Positions 23,115 through 34,914 are shown, counted from the stretch's first letter. The stretch: 64,000 bases of DNA from Hyperoodon ampullatus (GCA_949752795.1 OX457064.1:38312368-38376367), one strand, 5' to 3'. Numbers and translations: made by a program. Notes: generated by a model from the sequence alone, not told the origin.

Positions 23115-25480
23115 CTTACCTTCTTGAAGATTGAAATCATATCAAACATCTTTTCCAACGATAATGGTATGAAACTGGAAATCAATAACAAGAAGAAAAC
23201 AGGAAAATTTACTGGAAAATATGCAGAGATTAACCAACAGACTCCTGAACAACTAATGAATCAATGAAGAAATCAGAAGAGAAATAAAAAATACCTTAAA
23301 ACACATAAAAATGGATATATAACATACCAAAACATATGGGATGCAGCAAAAACAGTTCTAAGAGAGAAGTTCACAGCAATAAATGGTTACCTCAAGAAAT
23401 AAGAAAAATCTCAAATGAACAACCTAATTTAACACCTCAAGGAAGTAGGAAAAGAAGAATAAATGAAGCCCAAATTTATCAGAACGAATGAAATAATGAA
23501 GATCAGAGCAGAAATAAATGAAATAGTTACTAAAAAGACAATAGAAAAGATTAATAAAATCAAGAGACAGCTTTTTGAAAAGATAAATAAAACTGACAAT
23601 CCTTTAACTAGACTCACCAAGAAAAAAGAGAGAAGTCAAATAAATAAAATCAGAAATGAAAGAGGAGGCATTACAACTCATACCACAAAAATGCAAAGGA
23701 TCATAAAAGACAACTATGAACAATTTTATGCCAACAAATTGGACAACCTATAATGGATAGATTCCTAGAAACATACAACTTTCCAAGACTGAATAATGAA
23801 GAAATAGAAAATCTGAATAGTAAAAATATTACTATTAAAGAGATTGAATCAGTAATCAAAAACCTCCCAACAAACAAAAGTTTAGGACCAGACTGCTTTA
23901 GTGGTATATTCTACCAAACATTCAAAGGAGAATTAATACCACTATTTCACAAGCTCTTTCAAAAAATAGCAGAGGAGGGAACATTTCCAAACTCATTTTA
24001 CAAGCCCAGCATTACCCTCACATCAAAACCAGACAAGAACACCACAAGAAAAAAAAACTACAGGCCAATATCCCTGATGAACACAGATGCAAAAATCCTC
24101 AATAAAATATTAGCAAACCAGATTCAACAATATAGTAAAAGGATCATACATCATGATCAAGTGGGATTTATTCCAGGGATGTAAGTATGTTTCAACATCC
24201 ACAAATCAATCAATGTGATACACCACATTAACAAAACAAAGGAGAAAAGTCACAATCATCTCAATGGAGGCAGAAAAAGCATTTGACACAATTTAACATC
24301 GGTTTATGCTAAAAACTCAACAAAGTGGGAACCTACCCCAACATAATAAAGGCCATATATGACAAGCCTACAGCTAACATTATACTCGATGAAAAACTGA
24401 ATGCTTTTCCTCTAAGATCAAGAAGAAGAAAAGAATGCCCACTCTCACCACTTTTATTCAGCATAGTACTGGAAGTTCTAGTCAGAGCAATTAGGCAAGA
24501 AAAAGAAATACAAGGCACTCAAATTACAAAGGAAGAAGTAAAACTGTCACTACTTACAGATGACATAATTCTATATATAGAAAACCCTAAAGAGTCCATA
24601 AAAATACTGTTAGAACTAATGAATAAATTTGGTAATGTTGCAGGATACAAAATCAATATACAGAAATTGATGCACTTCTATACACTAATAATGAACTACC
24701 AGAAACAAATTATGAAAAAATTCCATTTATAATTGCATCAAAAAATAACTAGGAATAAATTTAACCAAGGAAGTTAAAGACCTGTACACTGAAAACTATA
24801 AGACATTGATGAGATAAATTGAAGAAGACACAAATAAATGGAAAGATACACCATGCTCATAGACTGAAACAATTAAAATGTTCATATTACCCAAGCAATC
24901 TACAGACTGAATACAATCCCTATCAAAATTCTGATGGCATTTTTCTCTGAAATAGAATAAACAATCCTAAAATTTGTATGAAATCACAAAAGACCCTGAA
25001 TAGCCAAAGCAATCTTGAGAAAGAAGAACAAAGTTGGAGGCATCATGGTCCCCAATTTCAAACTATATTATAAAGCTATAGTAATCAAAACAGTATGTGA
25101 TTGGCATGAAAAAACAGACATCGATCAATAGAACAGAACAGAAAGCCCAGAAATAACCCATGCATGTATGGTTAATTAACTTATGACAAAGGGGCCAAGA
25201 ATATACAATGGGGAAAGACAGTGTCTTCAATAAATGGTGTTGGAAAAACTGGACAGCCATATGCAAAAGAATGAAACTGAACCACTCTCTTATACCATAC
25301 ACAAAAATAAACTCAAAATGGATTAAAGACTTGAATGTAAGACCTGAAACCATAAAACTCCTAAAAGAAAACATAGGCAGTAAGCTCCTTGACATCAATC
25401 TTGTTGATGATTTTTTGGATTTGACACCAAAAGCAAAGGCAACAAAAACAAAAATAAAAAAGTGGGACTATGCATAAAAT
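23115..25480 (+). mobile_element. L1 fragment covering most of ORF2, sense
   Basis: Begins within the ORF2 region before the reverse transcriptase ('tcatatcaaacatcttttcc', 'aatggtatgaaactggaaat') and continues to the C-terminal third, stopping abruptly after 'aaaataaaaaagtgggacta'. There is no 3' UTR or A tail, so the 3' end was lost by deletion or the piece was cut out by rearrangement. The 5' end also lacks the ORF2 endonuclease and ORF1. The same start region recurs in antisense at about 60460-60870. Confidence 0.93.
23463..25477 (+). pseudogene. L1 ORF2 reverse-transcriptase remnant
   Basis: Three broken blocks: 23463-23753 (linker before the RT, ending in a stop), 23753-24184 (RT fingers/palm; '[20 protein letters not shown]' and '[11 protein letters not shown]' are visible) and 24325-24732 (palm and thumb). 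The catalytic motif, usually F/YADD, reads LTDD at 24553-24564; both aspartates (24559-24564) remain, but the flanking residues have changed. A further frame at 25208-25477 is the C-terminal region. In L1 this protein nicks DNA and copies its RNA at the target. With two frame changes and many stops, this copy cannot make it. Confidence 0.9.
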
Positions 25481-25765
25481 GGAGGGGGTATTAATGTCAC
25501 TCATAATACAAGGTATAAGAAAAGTCATGCTTCTCTTATTTGTTTAAATCAAATTTAACTTATGTTCTTGTTCAGCAAGGTAGGGAGGGACTTCTCTGTC
25601 ATTTGGAGTCTTCTTTACCTTGACCCCAGGGTCATATGAGTGATGCCAGGTGCATTTTATTGTCCAGAACATTTAAATAAGGCCCTGTGGTCTCCTGAGT
25701 TTATAGTATTCAATATTGGTATTTAAATTATCTTGACCTATTTGGTTCCATGAAGGTAAGTAGGT

Positions 25766-26315
25766 TTTTAAAAAAATTTTTTTTTAAATTTTATTGGAGT
25801 ATAGTTGATTTACAATGTTGTATTAGTTTCAGGTGTACAGTAAAGTTAACATATATCCACTCTTATACATATACATATATCCACTCTTTTTAGATTCTTT
25901 TCCCATATAGGCCATTACAGAGTGTTGAGTAGATTTCCCTGTACTATACAGTAGGTTCTTATTAGTTATCCATTTTATTATAGTAGTGTGCATATGTCAA
26001 TCCCAATCTCCCAATTTATCCCTCCCCTGCTTATCCCCTGGTAACCATAAGTTTGTTTTCTATGTCTGTGACTCTACTTCTGTTTTGTAAATAAGCTCAG
26101 TTGTACCTTTTTTTTAGATTCCACATATAAGCAATATCATATGATATTTGTCTTTCTGTGTCTGACTTCACTCAGTATGACAATCTGTAAGTCCATCCAT
26201 GTTGCTGCAAATGGCATTCTTTTGTTCTTCTTAATGGCTGAGTAATATTCCATTGTACATCTGTACCACATTTTCTTTATCTATTCCTCCGATGATGGAC
26301 ATTTAAGTTGCTTAG
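25766..26315 (-). mobile_element. 5'-truncated L1 3' end, antisense
   Basis: T-rich start, then 'attttattggagtatagttg', 'ttagtttcaggtgtacagta', 'cctgtactatacagtaggtt', 'cattccattgtacatctgta' type segments and a right edge at 'ggacatttaagttgctt'. This is a relatively young cetartiodactyl L1 tail. Clear duplications are not visible. Confidence 0.9.
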
Positions 26316-26835
26316 CTTGTCTGCCTTTTGGTCAAGCCTTATCATGGGCTTTGCCGAGATAAGAAGCCTTACTAAGGTATACTGTAGAGACTAGCAAAGC
26401 CCTCACCCCCTTCCCAATCTTGAGATAAAACCATCAAAATCTTATGCCTCCTTCAGACATGCCCACGTTTTCTAGTCCAAGTCCATTCTTTCATCCCCTC
26501 CACCCCTCAGACTATCTGGTATAATTCTTCTGAGTGGGTTGAGTTTTCCATAAATAAATATCCAAGGCCGGTAGGAGTGAGGTAGGGTGGTGGTGGGACG
26601 TGGATTTTGGGATACCAGACAATGCTGCATGCATCCCTGTAACACAAAACCTCTGAGATAAGGAAAGAAAAACCCTGACTACCCTCTTAGAATAAGAAAG
26701 AGAAGACTCACTCTGTAGTGAGAACAAAATAAGTTAGCCTGTCAGTTAACCTGTCACCATAAATGTCACATTGCTCCATATTCATCCAGAGCAGAAACTA
26801 TATATGATGGAGGGACATAAACTAGGAGAGAAGAG
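26316..26835. other. No gene recognised
   Basis: Short frames only; nothing identifiable. Confidence 0.5.
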
Positions 26836-26839
26836 GAAC

Positions 26840-26995
26840 ACATGGAGTCCCTGTTATACGCCAGGTGCTGGGACACCCAGGTGCTTGGCATTTCATTTAA
26901 TCCTCATAATAGGCCCATGAAGGCACCATTATTCCCCGCTTCAGAGAAGGAAGCAGAGGTCCGGAAAGATGAGGTATCTTGTTGTGACCGACATC
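26840..26995 (-). repeat. MIR, antisense
   Basis: 'tgttatacgccaggtgctgg', 'catttcatttaatcctcata' and 'cagagaaggaagcagaggtc' follow the antisense MIR order. Confidence 0.7.
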
Positions 26996-27294
26996 ACGGA
27001 CTTCTAATCTCCAACACTCGCCCACTTCTTTCTCTCACCTCTGTCTTCTTTGTAAAGACTGGAAATGCTAAAGAGTCACTTTTCCAGCCTCACTGATGGC
27101 CAGGGGTGGCCCGGGGACACAGTGTTTGGCTATGAGACAAGTAGGAAGGTGATGGAAACTTCTGCGGGAGATTTTATCACCCTTTTCTTCCTGTCTTGAG
27201 GATGTCTGTGTCTTCAGGCAACTCACACACCTGCAATGCCGAGCAGCTTTTCCTCCCAATGTCCCTAATGCTTTTCCTGTGATGCTCATTGGCT

Positions 27295-27660
27295 CATGGC
27301 ATTTATTCTCTCTGGAGTGGCCTTTACTCTATCCTCACCCCCAACCCATGTCCCAGTCCTACTCAGACTTCTGGGCTCATCTCAACTATTACATTACCTC
27401 TTTCCTTGAGACCTTTTTCTGGTCCTCCTGAATAAAGTGATTATTTCAGCTCCTATATTTCCACAACATATTATCTATATCTTCTTCCTGGTTCTCAATG
27501 CAATCTTTTGCTGAAGTTCTGTGTGTGCATGTTTGCTCATCTCTGCTGTCATATAAGGCCTTACTGGCAGGGCCTTTGTGTATATTTCCCCCAGAAAGGC
27601 CTAAAATCATCCTGGAATGTAGTAGTGTTCAACTAATATTTTTTGAGTGATCAAAAGAGA
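27295..27660 (+). mobile_element. L2 3' end, sense
   Basis: 'cttctgggctcatctcaact', 'ctttccttgagacctttttc', 'ggcagggcctttgtgtatat' and a terminal '...caactaatattttttgagtg' match the last part of L2. A sister copy of the same region is at 30340-30725. Confidence 0.75.
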
Positions 27661-27664
27661 ATCT

Positions 27665-28600
27665 AAGGCCAGATTTAATATTGGGGGCCACAAAGGAGAG
27701 GTCAGGAGAATCTTAGGCACCAGTCCTAACACAGTGAAGCCTGTTGAAAGAATGCCAGGTATTGCCTCTCTCCAGTCTTGGCGTATATGAGATAATTTAT
27801 TATCTTTTGCTTAAGCTACTGTTTGTTGGGTATTGTATGACTTAGAGGTAAAAGCAATCTACTTTTTTTCCTGATATACTTCCCAAGGTTGTTGATATAA
27901 AGGGCAGAGCTATTTGATTTTAAAATACAGCACACCATACAGATAACACAATTAAATGCTTAAACCTTCAGCCAGTATTGAATGATCTATAAGTAAGCAG
28001 AGAATATCTGTGTTTTGAAAAAGGCTTGAGAATAAATTGACTAGGCATTAAGATACTATTAGAGAAAGGGTGAAGTTCCCAGGTTAGCATCAAACCTGAG
28101 CAGATCATGAGTGCAATGAGAGGCTGGCAGATGTGGCTTTATCTTGTTTCATCAGGAAAATGATTTCAATTTATTGTATTTATGGGGTCAGGGTAGTGTG
28201 GGCATCTGCGAACTGGATGAGGTGACCACCATTTTCAACAAGGTTATTTTTCTGGGTTTGGGTGTTTTGTTTGTAAACCAGATAGAGGTGGAGAATCTCA
28301 ATGTGTTCCAAGAATCACTGTGGCTGCCACGACATAGAAGGGTTGGGGAAAACTGCCAGTTAGTTCACACCTGCAGTAGCTTAGAATTCCTGCTGATTTA
28401 CAGCTTTTGGGAGAGGCTTTGGAATCCTGTGGTTCCAAGTACAGTAGGTCTCTTCATCAAAATTCACTTTATCAAAGTGGATGGAAAGCAAACTGGAAAG
28501 ATGGACTCCCAGATTCATTGGGACAGATGGTGGAGAATCATGTGTGTGTTGAGAGGGAGGTAGAGTCCTTGGGAAATTACAGCAAGGCTATAAAGTTGGG
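27665..28600. other. No gene recognised; one long unassigned frame
   Basis: The frame at 28144-28563 (139 codons, plus strand) is the longest outside obvious repeats in this part, but it has no domain I can recognise, no splice context that persuades me, and overlaps a 68-codon frame. Confidence 0.4.
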
Positions 28601-28989
28601 TGCTATGGACTGAATTGTGTTCCCCTAAAATTCGTATGTTGAAGACCTAACCCCCATGTGACTGTAGAGGAGACAGGGCCTTTAAAGAGGTAATGAAGGT
28701 CAAATGAGGTCATGAAGGTGAGATCCTAATTCTATAGGATTGGTGACCTTATAAGAAGAGGGAGAGAGAGAAATCTCTCTCTTCACGTGCACACTGAGGA
28801 AAGGCCATTTGAGGACACGGTGAGTAGGTGGTCTTCTGCAAGCGAGGAACAGAGCCCTCACTAGAACCCAACCACGGCCAGCATCCTGATTTTGGATTTA
28901 CAGCTTCCAAACTGTCAGAAAAAAAATTCTGCTGTTTAAGCCACCCAATCTATGGTATTTTATTATGGCAGCCCAAGCTGACTAATACA
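28601..28989 (+). mobile_element. MLT1-type MaLR solo LTR, sense
   Basis: Starts 'tgctatggactgaattgtgt' and ends 'agctgactaataca' (TG...CA). It keeps the internal order: 'gttgaagacctaaccccca', 'ggtgaccttataagaagagg', 'aacagagccctcactagaac', 'gtttaagccacccaatctat'. At 389 bp it is close to full LTR length. A short inverted GA/TC segment lies at 28759-28783. Confidence 0.92.
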
Positions 28990-29046
28990 TAGAGTCTTGT
29001 CATATGAGGACCAGTGAAGTGTTTTAATTTTGAGGAATTCATGGGG

Positions 29047-29100
29047 TGAATTCCATGTGAATTCCATGGTTGGTGGACTGAACAGTCCACCAACCATGGA
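29047..29100. repeat. 11-bp tandem duplication followed by a perfect hairpin
   Basis: 'tgaattccatg' is repeated head to tail at 29047-29057 and 29058-29068. It overlaps a perfect inverted repeat with 17-bp arms: 29063-29079 'tccatggttggtggact' and 29084-29100 its exact complement, with a four-base loop GAAC. No known transposon end is attached. Confidence 0.97.
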
Positions 29101-29104
29101 CTGT

Positions 29105-30335
29105 TGGTGTTATACAGCAGCATTTGCTTCTGAAAAAAATGACAATTTTTATTATTTTTTTATATTGATTGATTTGTTTGTTTGTTATCCTGGGAGTAGC
29201 CTTGTCAAGAGAAACAGCAACATCAACCTCAAGGGGCTTCAGGACATGTTTGCACACCCAGAGGTCTTCGCAATTTTTTTTTCTCCATCAAATCAGGCTT
29301 AAAAAGAAAATACTAAAAGAACTTTAAGGTAATTTACCCTTCACAGCCCTTAAGTGGAATCCCTGTTTTACGTGGTCTCCATACTGGCATGAGATAAAAT
29401 GACCATCTCCAACTCTTGTTTTAGGGCCATATGATATCCCCAGAGGTGTCAAAGATCTGACAAAACAGGTCTGGAATAGTTGGTATTTAATATGTCTATA
29501 ATACTACTATATACTTAATGTTTTCTTTAGGTTGGCTCATCTTTTAAAATTGTATATGTTTAAAAAAATAATATCTGTGAACTAAGGGGTCCGGTAGGCT
29601 GGTTATATTTTTTCATCACATGTTAAAATAAATATGTAACTATTAAAATAAAAATATAGTTATTCCTTGTCACCTAAACTGATTTTATAGTGTACCAGAG
29701 ATACTTGGGGAAGTACTGTAAAAGCTCTGGGGAAATTTAGTTGAAAACCCATAGGTATAAAGCTGCTGTTTACAGAATGACATTTCTGGTTGACTGTGAT
29801 ATCACCATGAGAAAGTCACAACCAGTTCATTTGACTTAATGCTAAAAAAAAAAAAGCATTAAATATGTGATTTCCTCTAAAATTCAAGAAGGTTTTAACT
29901 TCTGATATGCTGTCTTTTTATATTATAGTGGCCCTGAATAAATGCCTGTTTTAGTAAGTTAAATTTTAGTCTAGGGTTTCTTTGCCTGTATGGGCCAGGT
30001 ATAGATATTTTAGTATTAATTTTTTCATCTAAAAATAGGTATCATGCATTGAATGACTTCCTAACTATCTCAAGGGAATTCTCAGTTGAATTTTTGATTT
30101 ATTCTTATATCTTGATTATTTTTTAAAAGTAGCTAGCTCCAAGTCCTTCCCTCATACAGCGTATCTTTCCCATATTATTTATTGCTGGGTTAATATTCCT
30201 TAGTATTTCAATTCTTTGTTTTAAAACTTTCACTCATTTTCTTATCTTGGTGTTAAAAAGCCTTTCCAACACTTTCCCTATATAGTTTATCTTCAGGCAT
30301 CTTCACCCCAGTAACATTGAGCTGCTTATTTCCCT
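29105..30335. other. No gene recognised
   Basis: AT-rich. It contains a small hairpin with 8-bp arms around an A11 loop at 29836-29862. No repeat family assigned. Confidence 0.5.
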
Positions 30336-30339
30336 TATA

Positions 30340-30725
30340 TACTTAACACTTTTTCTTATGTTGACTCATGTTTACACTTTGAAGTGGCCTTTGTCTGGTC
30401 TCCTGTGTCCCAATTCTACCCTTTCTTTAAAGGTCCAGCTTAGCTATCACATCTTTTCTTGAAATCTTCTTTTATTCTCCTGAGTTAAAAACACTGCTTC
30501 ACCTTCCAAAATTTCATCTCACTTTGTAATTCCTTTATGGCTTTCATTGCAAGCTTGCATTGTGGTTACCCATGTAACTATGTGTGAACATGCTTGGTCT
30601 TCTCTAATGTCATATAAGGCCTTTTGAGAAGGGCCTATATGTGTAATAATTTCTTCTAGAAAAGCCTAGCACAGTGTGTGGCATACAGTGGCATTTAGTA
30701 AATATTTTCTTTAATTAATAAATAA
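30340..30725 (+). mobile_element. L2 3' end, sense
   Basis: 'aggtccagcttagctatcac', 'cttgaaatcttcttttattc', 'ggccttttgagaagggccta', 'agcctagcacagtgtgtggc' and 'ggcatttagtaaatattttc' follow the L2 3' end. Homologous along its length to 27295-27660. Confidence 0.75.
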
Positions 30726-30734
30726 GTGAATAAT

Positions 30735-30792
30735 TGTGTGTATGTGTGCGTGTGGCATGGGAGAGAGAGAGAGAGACAGAGAGAGAGAGAGT
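30735..30792 (+). repeat. TG then GA simple repeat
   Basis: 'gtgtgtatgtgtgcgtgtgg' followed by a (GA)n run with a single CA interruption. Confidence 0.9.
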
Positions 30793-30984
30793 TAGAAATG
30801 CACCCAAGGTTTAGATCCACCAGATATAATGTAATGCTTTTGAAATATGTAAAAGTTAAATTAACTGTGTGTGAGTGAGCTAGGTCTTATGGCAGCCTTT
30901 GGGATTTAGAAAGTTTCAACTACGTTAATGGTTACAGCCAAGGCTGTAGTAGCTCTAGGCTCCAAGGACAGTTTTGGAGTCTCT

Positions 30985-31197
30985 CAGACTTTCCTAGAGC
31001 TGTAGTCCTCAAAGTGTGATCCCTGGACCAACAGCATAAGCATCTCCTGGAGCTTGTGAGAAATGCAAATTTTTGGGTCCATCCTAGTCCCACTACATCA
31101 GAAACTCTAGGCATGGACCCAGCAATCTGTATTTTAACCAGCCCTCCAGATGCTTCTGATGCATATCCATGTGTGAGAACCACTGGCTTAAAGGGAG
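30985..31197. mobile_element. MER20-like hAT element
   Basis: 'cctcaaagtgtgatccctgg', 'gcttgtgagaaatgcaaatt', 'catcagaaactctaggcatg', 'gcaatctgtattttaaccag' and 'gtgagaaccactgg' cover almost the whole consensus I recall for MER20. Confidence 0.85.
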
Positions 31198-31774
31198 TTC
31201 TAGGAGGGCTTCTCTTCAGTCTTGACACTTGTCGGTTCAGCTATAAAAGAGGGCTTTTAGAGTTACTGAATGATGGAGTGTAAATCTCATAAGTGAGCCT
31301 GCAGTAATGCCTGCCCAATCTCAGTGCATGAATCAATGGATGAATTGTTAGAAGCCTGCCTTTGACCTTCCACTCTCATCAGGTTCATTGTGAGAAACTT
31401 CTGCTCATAGCAGCTTGACAAGTGAATGATGCTGCATGCAAATGAGCAATGTATGCCAGTGCTGAGAAATTGATGTGAAAAGTAGCAGGGATGGTCAGCT
31501 TCCTCTCAGCTGACTAGTGAAGGTCATGGTGGGACTAATGCCCTATGTTAAGGGATGCTCTTTGACTCTGAGTTGCCTGGATGTCCCTGTTTTCTCATCT
31601 CTCCCATTTCTCAAGCACATCAATATCCTCGTGCTTGGTTTCACTGCCCCAGTGCAGCTGTCAGTGCTGGCCGACTGACCCAAGATGCATTTTCCCTTTC
31701 TTGTATCCTGGCAGAACCTAAGATTGTTTTCCAGCGCCCGCCCCTCCTCCAGGTAAGTCAGATTCTGATTTGTC
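31198..31774. other. No gene recognised
   Basis: Opposite-strand 77-codon frames overlap almost completely (31543-31788), as chance frames do. No repeat assigned. Confidence 0.45.
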
Positions 31775-32160
31775 ACAACCCATTATGATAGTTCCATTCC
31801 CTCATCTGAGACTCAAGGAGGATTGGGCAGGTGACCCAGTACTGGTTAATGAATTGTGAAGGCAAATCTGCTAGTGGGATTCTGTGAAAGTTTTCTTCAT
31901 TTTTAGTAAGAGATGTGCAAGGGGAAAATGGCCTAGGCCATTGGTGTGTGAGGATGTGGTGCTTGGAGTTGAGACAGCTTTCTTGGTACCACAAAGACAT
32001 CTTAGGCAACATGCTGGGGACAGCAGAGTAGAGGAAGTGGAGGCAAGCTGCCTTCTGATGATGTTGCTGAGCCACTGAATCAACTCCCCTGGGAGCTGCC
32101 CGCATCAGGACTTTTGCTCCAGGAGACAGTAAATTCACTTCTGCCTGAAATTTATTAAGT
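31775..32160 (+). repeat. Ancient interspersed repeat, unresolved family
   Basis: 'tggttaatgaattgtgaagg', 'gtgtgtgaggatgtggtgct', 'gttgctgagccactgaatca', 'ggacttttgctccaggagac' follow a common old mammalian repeat. 36485-36835 appears to be another copy of the same or a related family. Confidence 0.5.
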
Positions 32161-32986
32161 ATTTATTATTGTTGTTCCTCTCCCCTTGATTTCTCTTGAA
32201 AAGTAAAAGGGATTGATGTGATGACACCTCTAAATTACTTCCAGCTCTAACAATTGATGATTCTTTGCTCAAAGCAACTGCGTGGGGAGTTTTAAGGTGC
32301 AAAAAGATTTGGCAGGAGTGGGGTCTGGAGAGGGATGCAAGTATCGTCTGAGTTAGGGTCAAGTTCTTCTAAGGTCCAGGAGGTAACATCAAGGCGAGGC
32401 TGTAGGGGGAGTAGCATGGATTCCTAGGGGAGGGCTGAAGTCCTAAGTCCTAGAGCACAGCAAGGTCAGGAATCCATAGGCAAAGCCAGACACTGAAGAT
32501 AACAGCTAGGAATCAGGTATCGGGCAAGTCAGAAAAATTCTGATGAATGATGTGCTTGCCTGCAATCAGACCTCATAATATGTGTTTCCCTTGGGCCCTT
32601 TCAAGCTACTAAGCAAAGGAGATATATTAGCATCGAGTTCTACGGGGCAGCGATCTCCTTAGGGACATTACCACGATCAGGAATCCTCTGGTTGTCCAGA
32701 CTTACTGAATTCTTTCTCGGGTCCATCCCGTGAATTCCTGGGCCGCCTGCTGTTTCAGACAGTCTCTGTTACTTCCGGCAGCTCCCTTTCTTTCTCCTCC
32801 AGTTGTCTTTCATTGATGATTTTCTACATTTACATGCTTCTTACATGTTCTTGGTCTTCACTGCACAGTAGTGCAATTTCTAACCTTTCCAGATGTCTTG
32901 ATCTTTGAAAAACAAATTTAAATAAACCACAAAATATGGTTAAAAAGAGGATGTTTACCTAGGTTTCTAGCACCTTTTGGTCAACA

Positions 32987-33000
32987 TTGCCACCTAGTGG
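32987..33000 (-). promoter_or_regulatory. CTCF-like binding motif
   Basis: On the minus strand CCACTAGGTGGCAA, one base from the usual CTCF core at its last position. Same orientation as the site at 13402. Confidence 0.35.
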
Positions 33001-33314
33001 TAACATAATCCTTAGGACTCTGTGTGACTTGAAAATGCTTTTATTGTGATGGGATATTTGATTTCAAGGATCTTCAGATGGTAAAATGTTGAGCAAGCGG
33101 AGGCAATAATTACGATTCAATTTAAATGTATTATTCTGAGCCTTAGAAGATGGTGACTTAGGGAAAATCCTTTAGACCCGCTAAACTAATTACATGATTT
33201 ATAGAAATTCTTAAATTATTTGCTCTTAAGATTTTGGTTGCTCCCCCAGTTTTGTTCCTTTAAGTTTAAAGAAATCTTTACCAGATTTAGCCACTTCCTG
33301 GTGGTAATCATAAA

Positions 33315-33350
33315 GCAAAACAAAACAAAAACAAATAACAACAACAAAAG
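33315..33350 (+). repeat. CAAAA/CAA simple repeat
   Basis: 'aaaacaaaacaaaaacaaat' followed by CAA units; A-rich low complexity. Confidence 0.85.
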
Positions 33351-33944
33351 TCAATTTCAGATGAACCAAAGTTTATGTTACTTTTCTCCTTTTTGAGATG
33401 CTTGTTTTGCCTCTTTCCCCAAGTCTCTCTCAAAGATTTGTCAGTTTATGAGTATTTCTCCCTCTCCTGTGTATGTTTTAATACCGTAAAAATATTTTAA
33501 TATGTTCTGCGCCATCTAGCCAGATTTATAGTTTGAGACAGGTCCAGGGTGGGTCTGAATTTCCATCAAGCTTCCCCCAGATGCCAATACTGATACTGGA
33601 GGACCACCCTTTAAATCATAAGGCTTTATGGAAAAATGACTGCATTCTCAAAACCCCAAATCTTTCTTTAGGACGGATCAGAAAAGTGTGTGCTCTATTT
33701 GGGTGAATGAGTAACATAAGGGAAAGCTCCTTTGCCTTAAGCAGCATCGTAGCCGCAGTGGCTAATTCCCTTTTGGGCTGACTGGGGGTCATGCAGAAAG
33801 TGAAACTGCAGCAGCTTGCAGGATTTAATGACAAGGTCAGGGACTGTTCCTGCATTCGGCCATGACCATGGCCCTCTCTGCGGAATCAGTGATACCTGAG
33901 TCTGGCAAGTGTCCTCCCAGCAGCCATCTTAGGCTAGACATTTG

Positions 33945-34085
33945 CATTAAAGGTCTCAGTTAGGTTGCACACTGCAATCACCTGGGAAGCTTAAACTGCT
34001 ATTTGGGCCCCATATCTCGACAGCAGCATTTTAAAAGCTGCCAGGTGATTGTCATGTACAGCAAGCCTGAGCACCACTGTGAACC
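33945..34085. mobile_element. MER5A-like hAT element
   Basis: 'cactgcaatcacctgggaag', 'gggccccatatctcgac', 'cattttaaaagctgccaggt' and 'gagcaccactgtg' match MER5A nearly end to end. Confidence 0.75.
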
Positions 34086-34089
34086 GAAA

Positions 34090-34912
34090 GGCAAGTAACA
34101 GGCTGAAAGGACACCACCTTGTCCCTCCTCTCCTTTGTCTTCATCACCAGTTCATCCTGAAACAAAGACTTGGGAAGCCCTCTGCTGGAGAGGAATTCAG
34201 CTCTGAGCTGCTCTGGCGTTTAATCATTCTCTCAGGCCCGACCCCCATCTACACCTCAAAGGGATGAGCGTGCTTGGAAGCAAATCCAGTCCCTCCCCAG
34301 TGTCCCTAGGGCTTGGTGAACTTCGTATTACATTTTAATGTCACACCCACCTGCTCTCCTCCAGGCCAGCTGAGGTCATGTGATAAGGCTGCTACATTCT
34401 GAAAAAAGGGTTTTGGCTTTTATAAGGACAAGTGCTGGATCGCTTTTTGCTCCCGGGAGTTCTGAATCAGACAGTCTGAAAGGTGTCCTTGTGAAGCCTG
34501 TGGAGTCAGAAATGTTTTCCAGGGTTTTTTTTCTCCAGAACTTTTTATATGGGATCTTGGGAGTTCTGACCTAGAACTAAAATGCCTCTTTGAAAATGAA
34601 TTAGGAGTAATTGTTTTAGGCTGCTTCTGCCACGTGTGTATTATATATATTTATGGATGGATATACATTTGTAAAATAAAGTAATACATAGGCTGGAAAC
34701 TTTAATGAGAAGAAGTTAATATGAATTTCAAGGTAAAGAAATGATTGATTCTGTGGAATTATGATTAATGATCAAAAGGAAATGACTTGATTCTGCAATC
34801 TTGCCGTTTTTCTATTAGATATTTTCCATTAGAGAGAGAGATTGTATTATATATGTGTAAACCACGGAACATTTTTTCTATCCTCGTCCTCTTGGCTCTT
34901 CTATATTTTAGG
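34090..34912. other. No gene recognised
   Basis: Short frames without identifiable products; AT-rich from 34620. Confidence 0.45.
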
Positions 34913-34914
34913 CC

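Larger units (their letters stand above)
32161..33944. other. No gene; one CTCF-like motif and a CAAAA repeat
   Basis: A MIR3-like piece ('acttccagctctaacaattg') is near 32235. The region 32380-32900 is non-repetitive by eye. A CTCF-like site is at 32987-33000. Confidence 0.45.

Noticed and set aside
33742..33775. 'gcatcgtagccgcagtggct' resembling a part of U4 snRNA
   Set aside because: Only a few short words match and they are in the wrong order; no snRNA fold or flanking elements are apparent.
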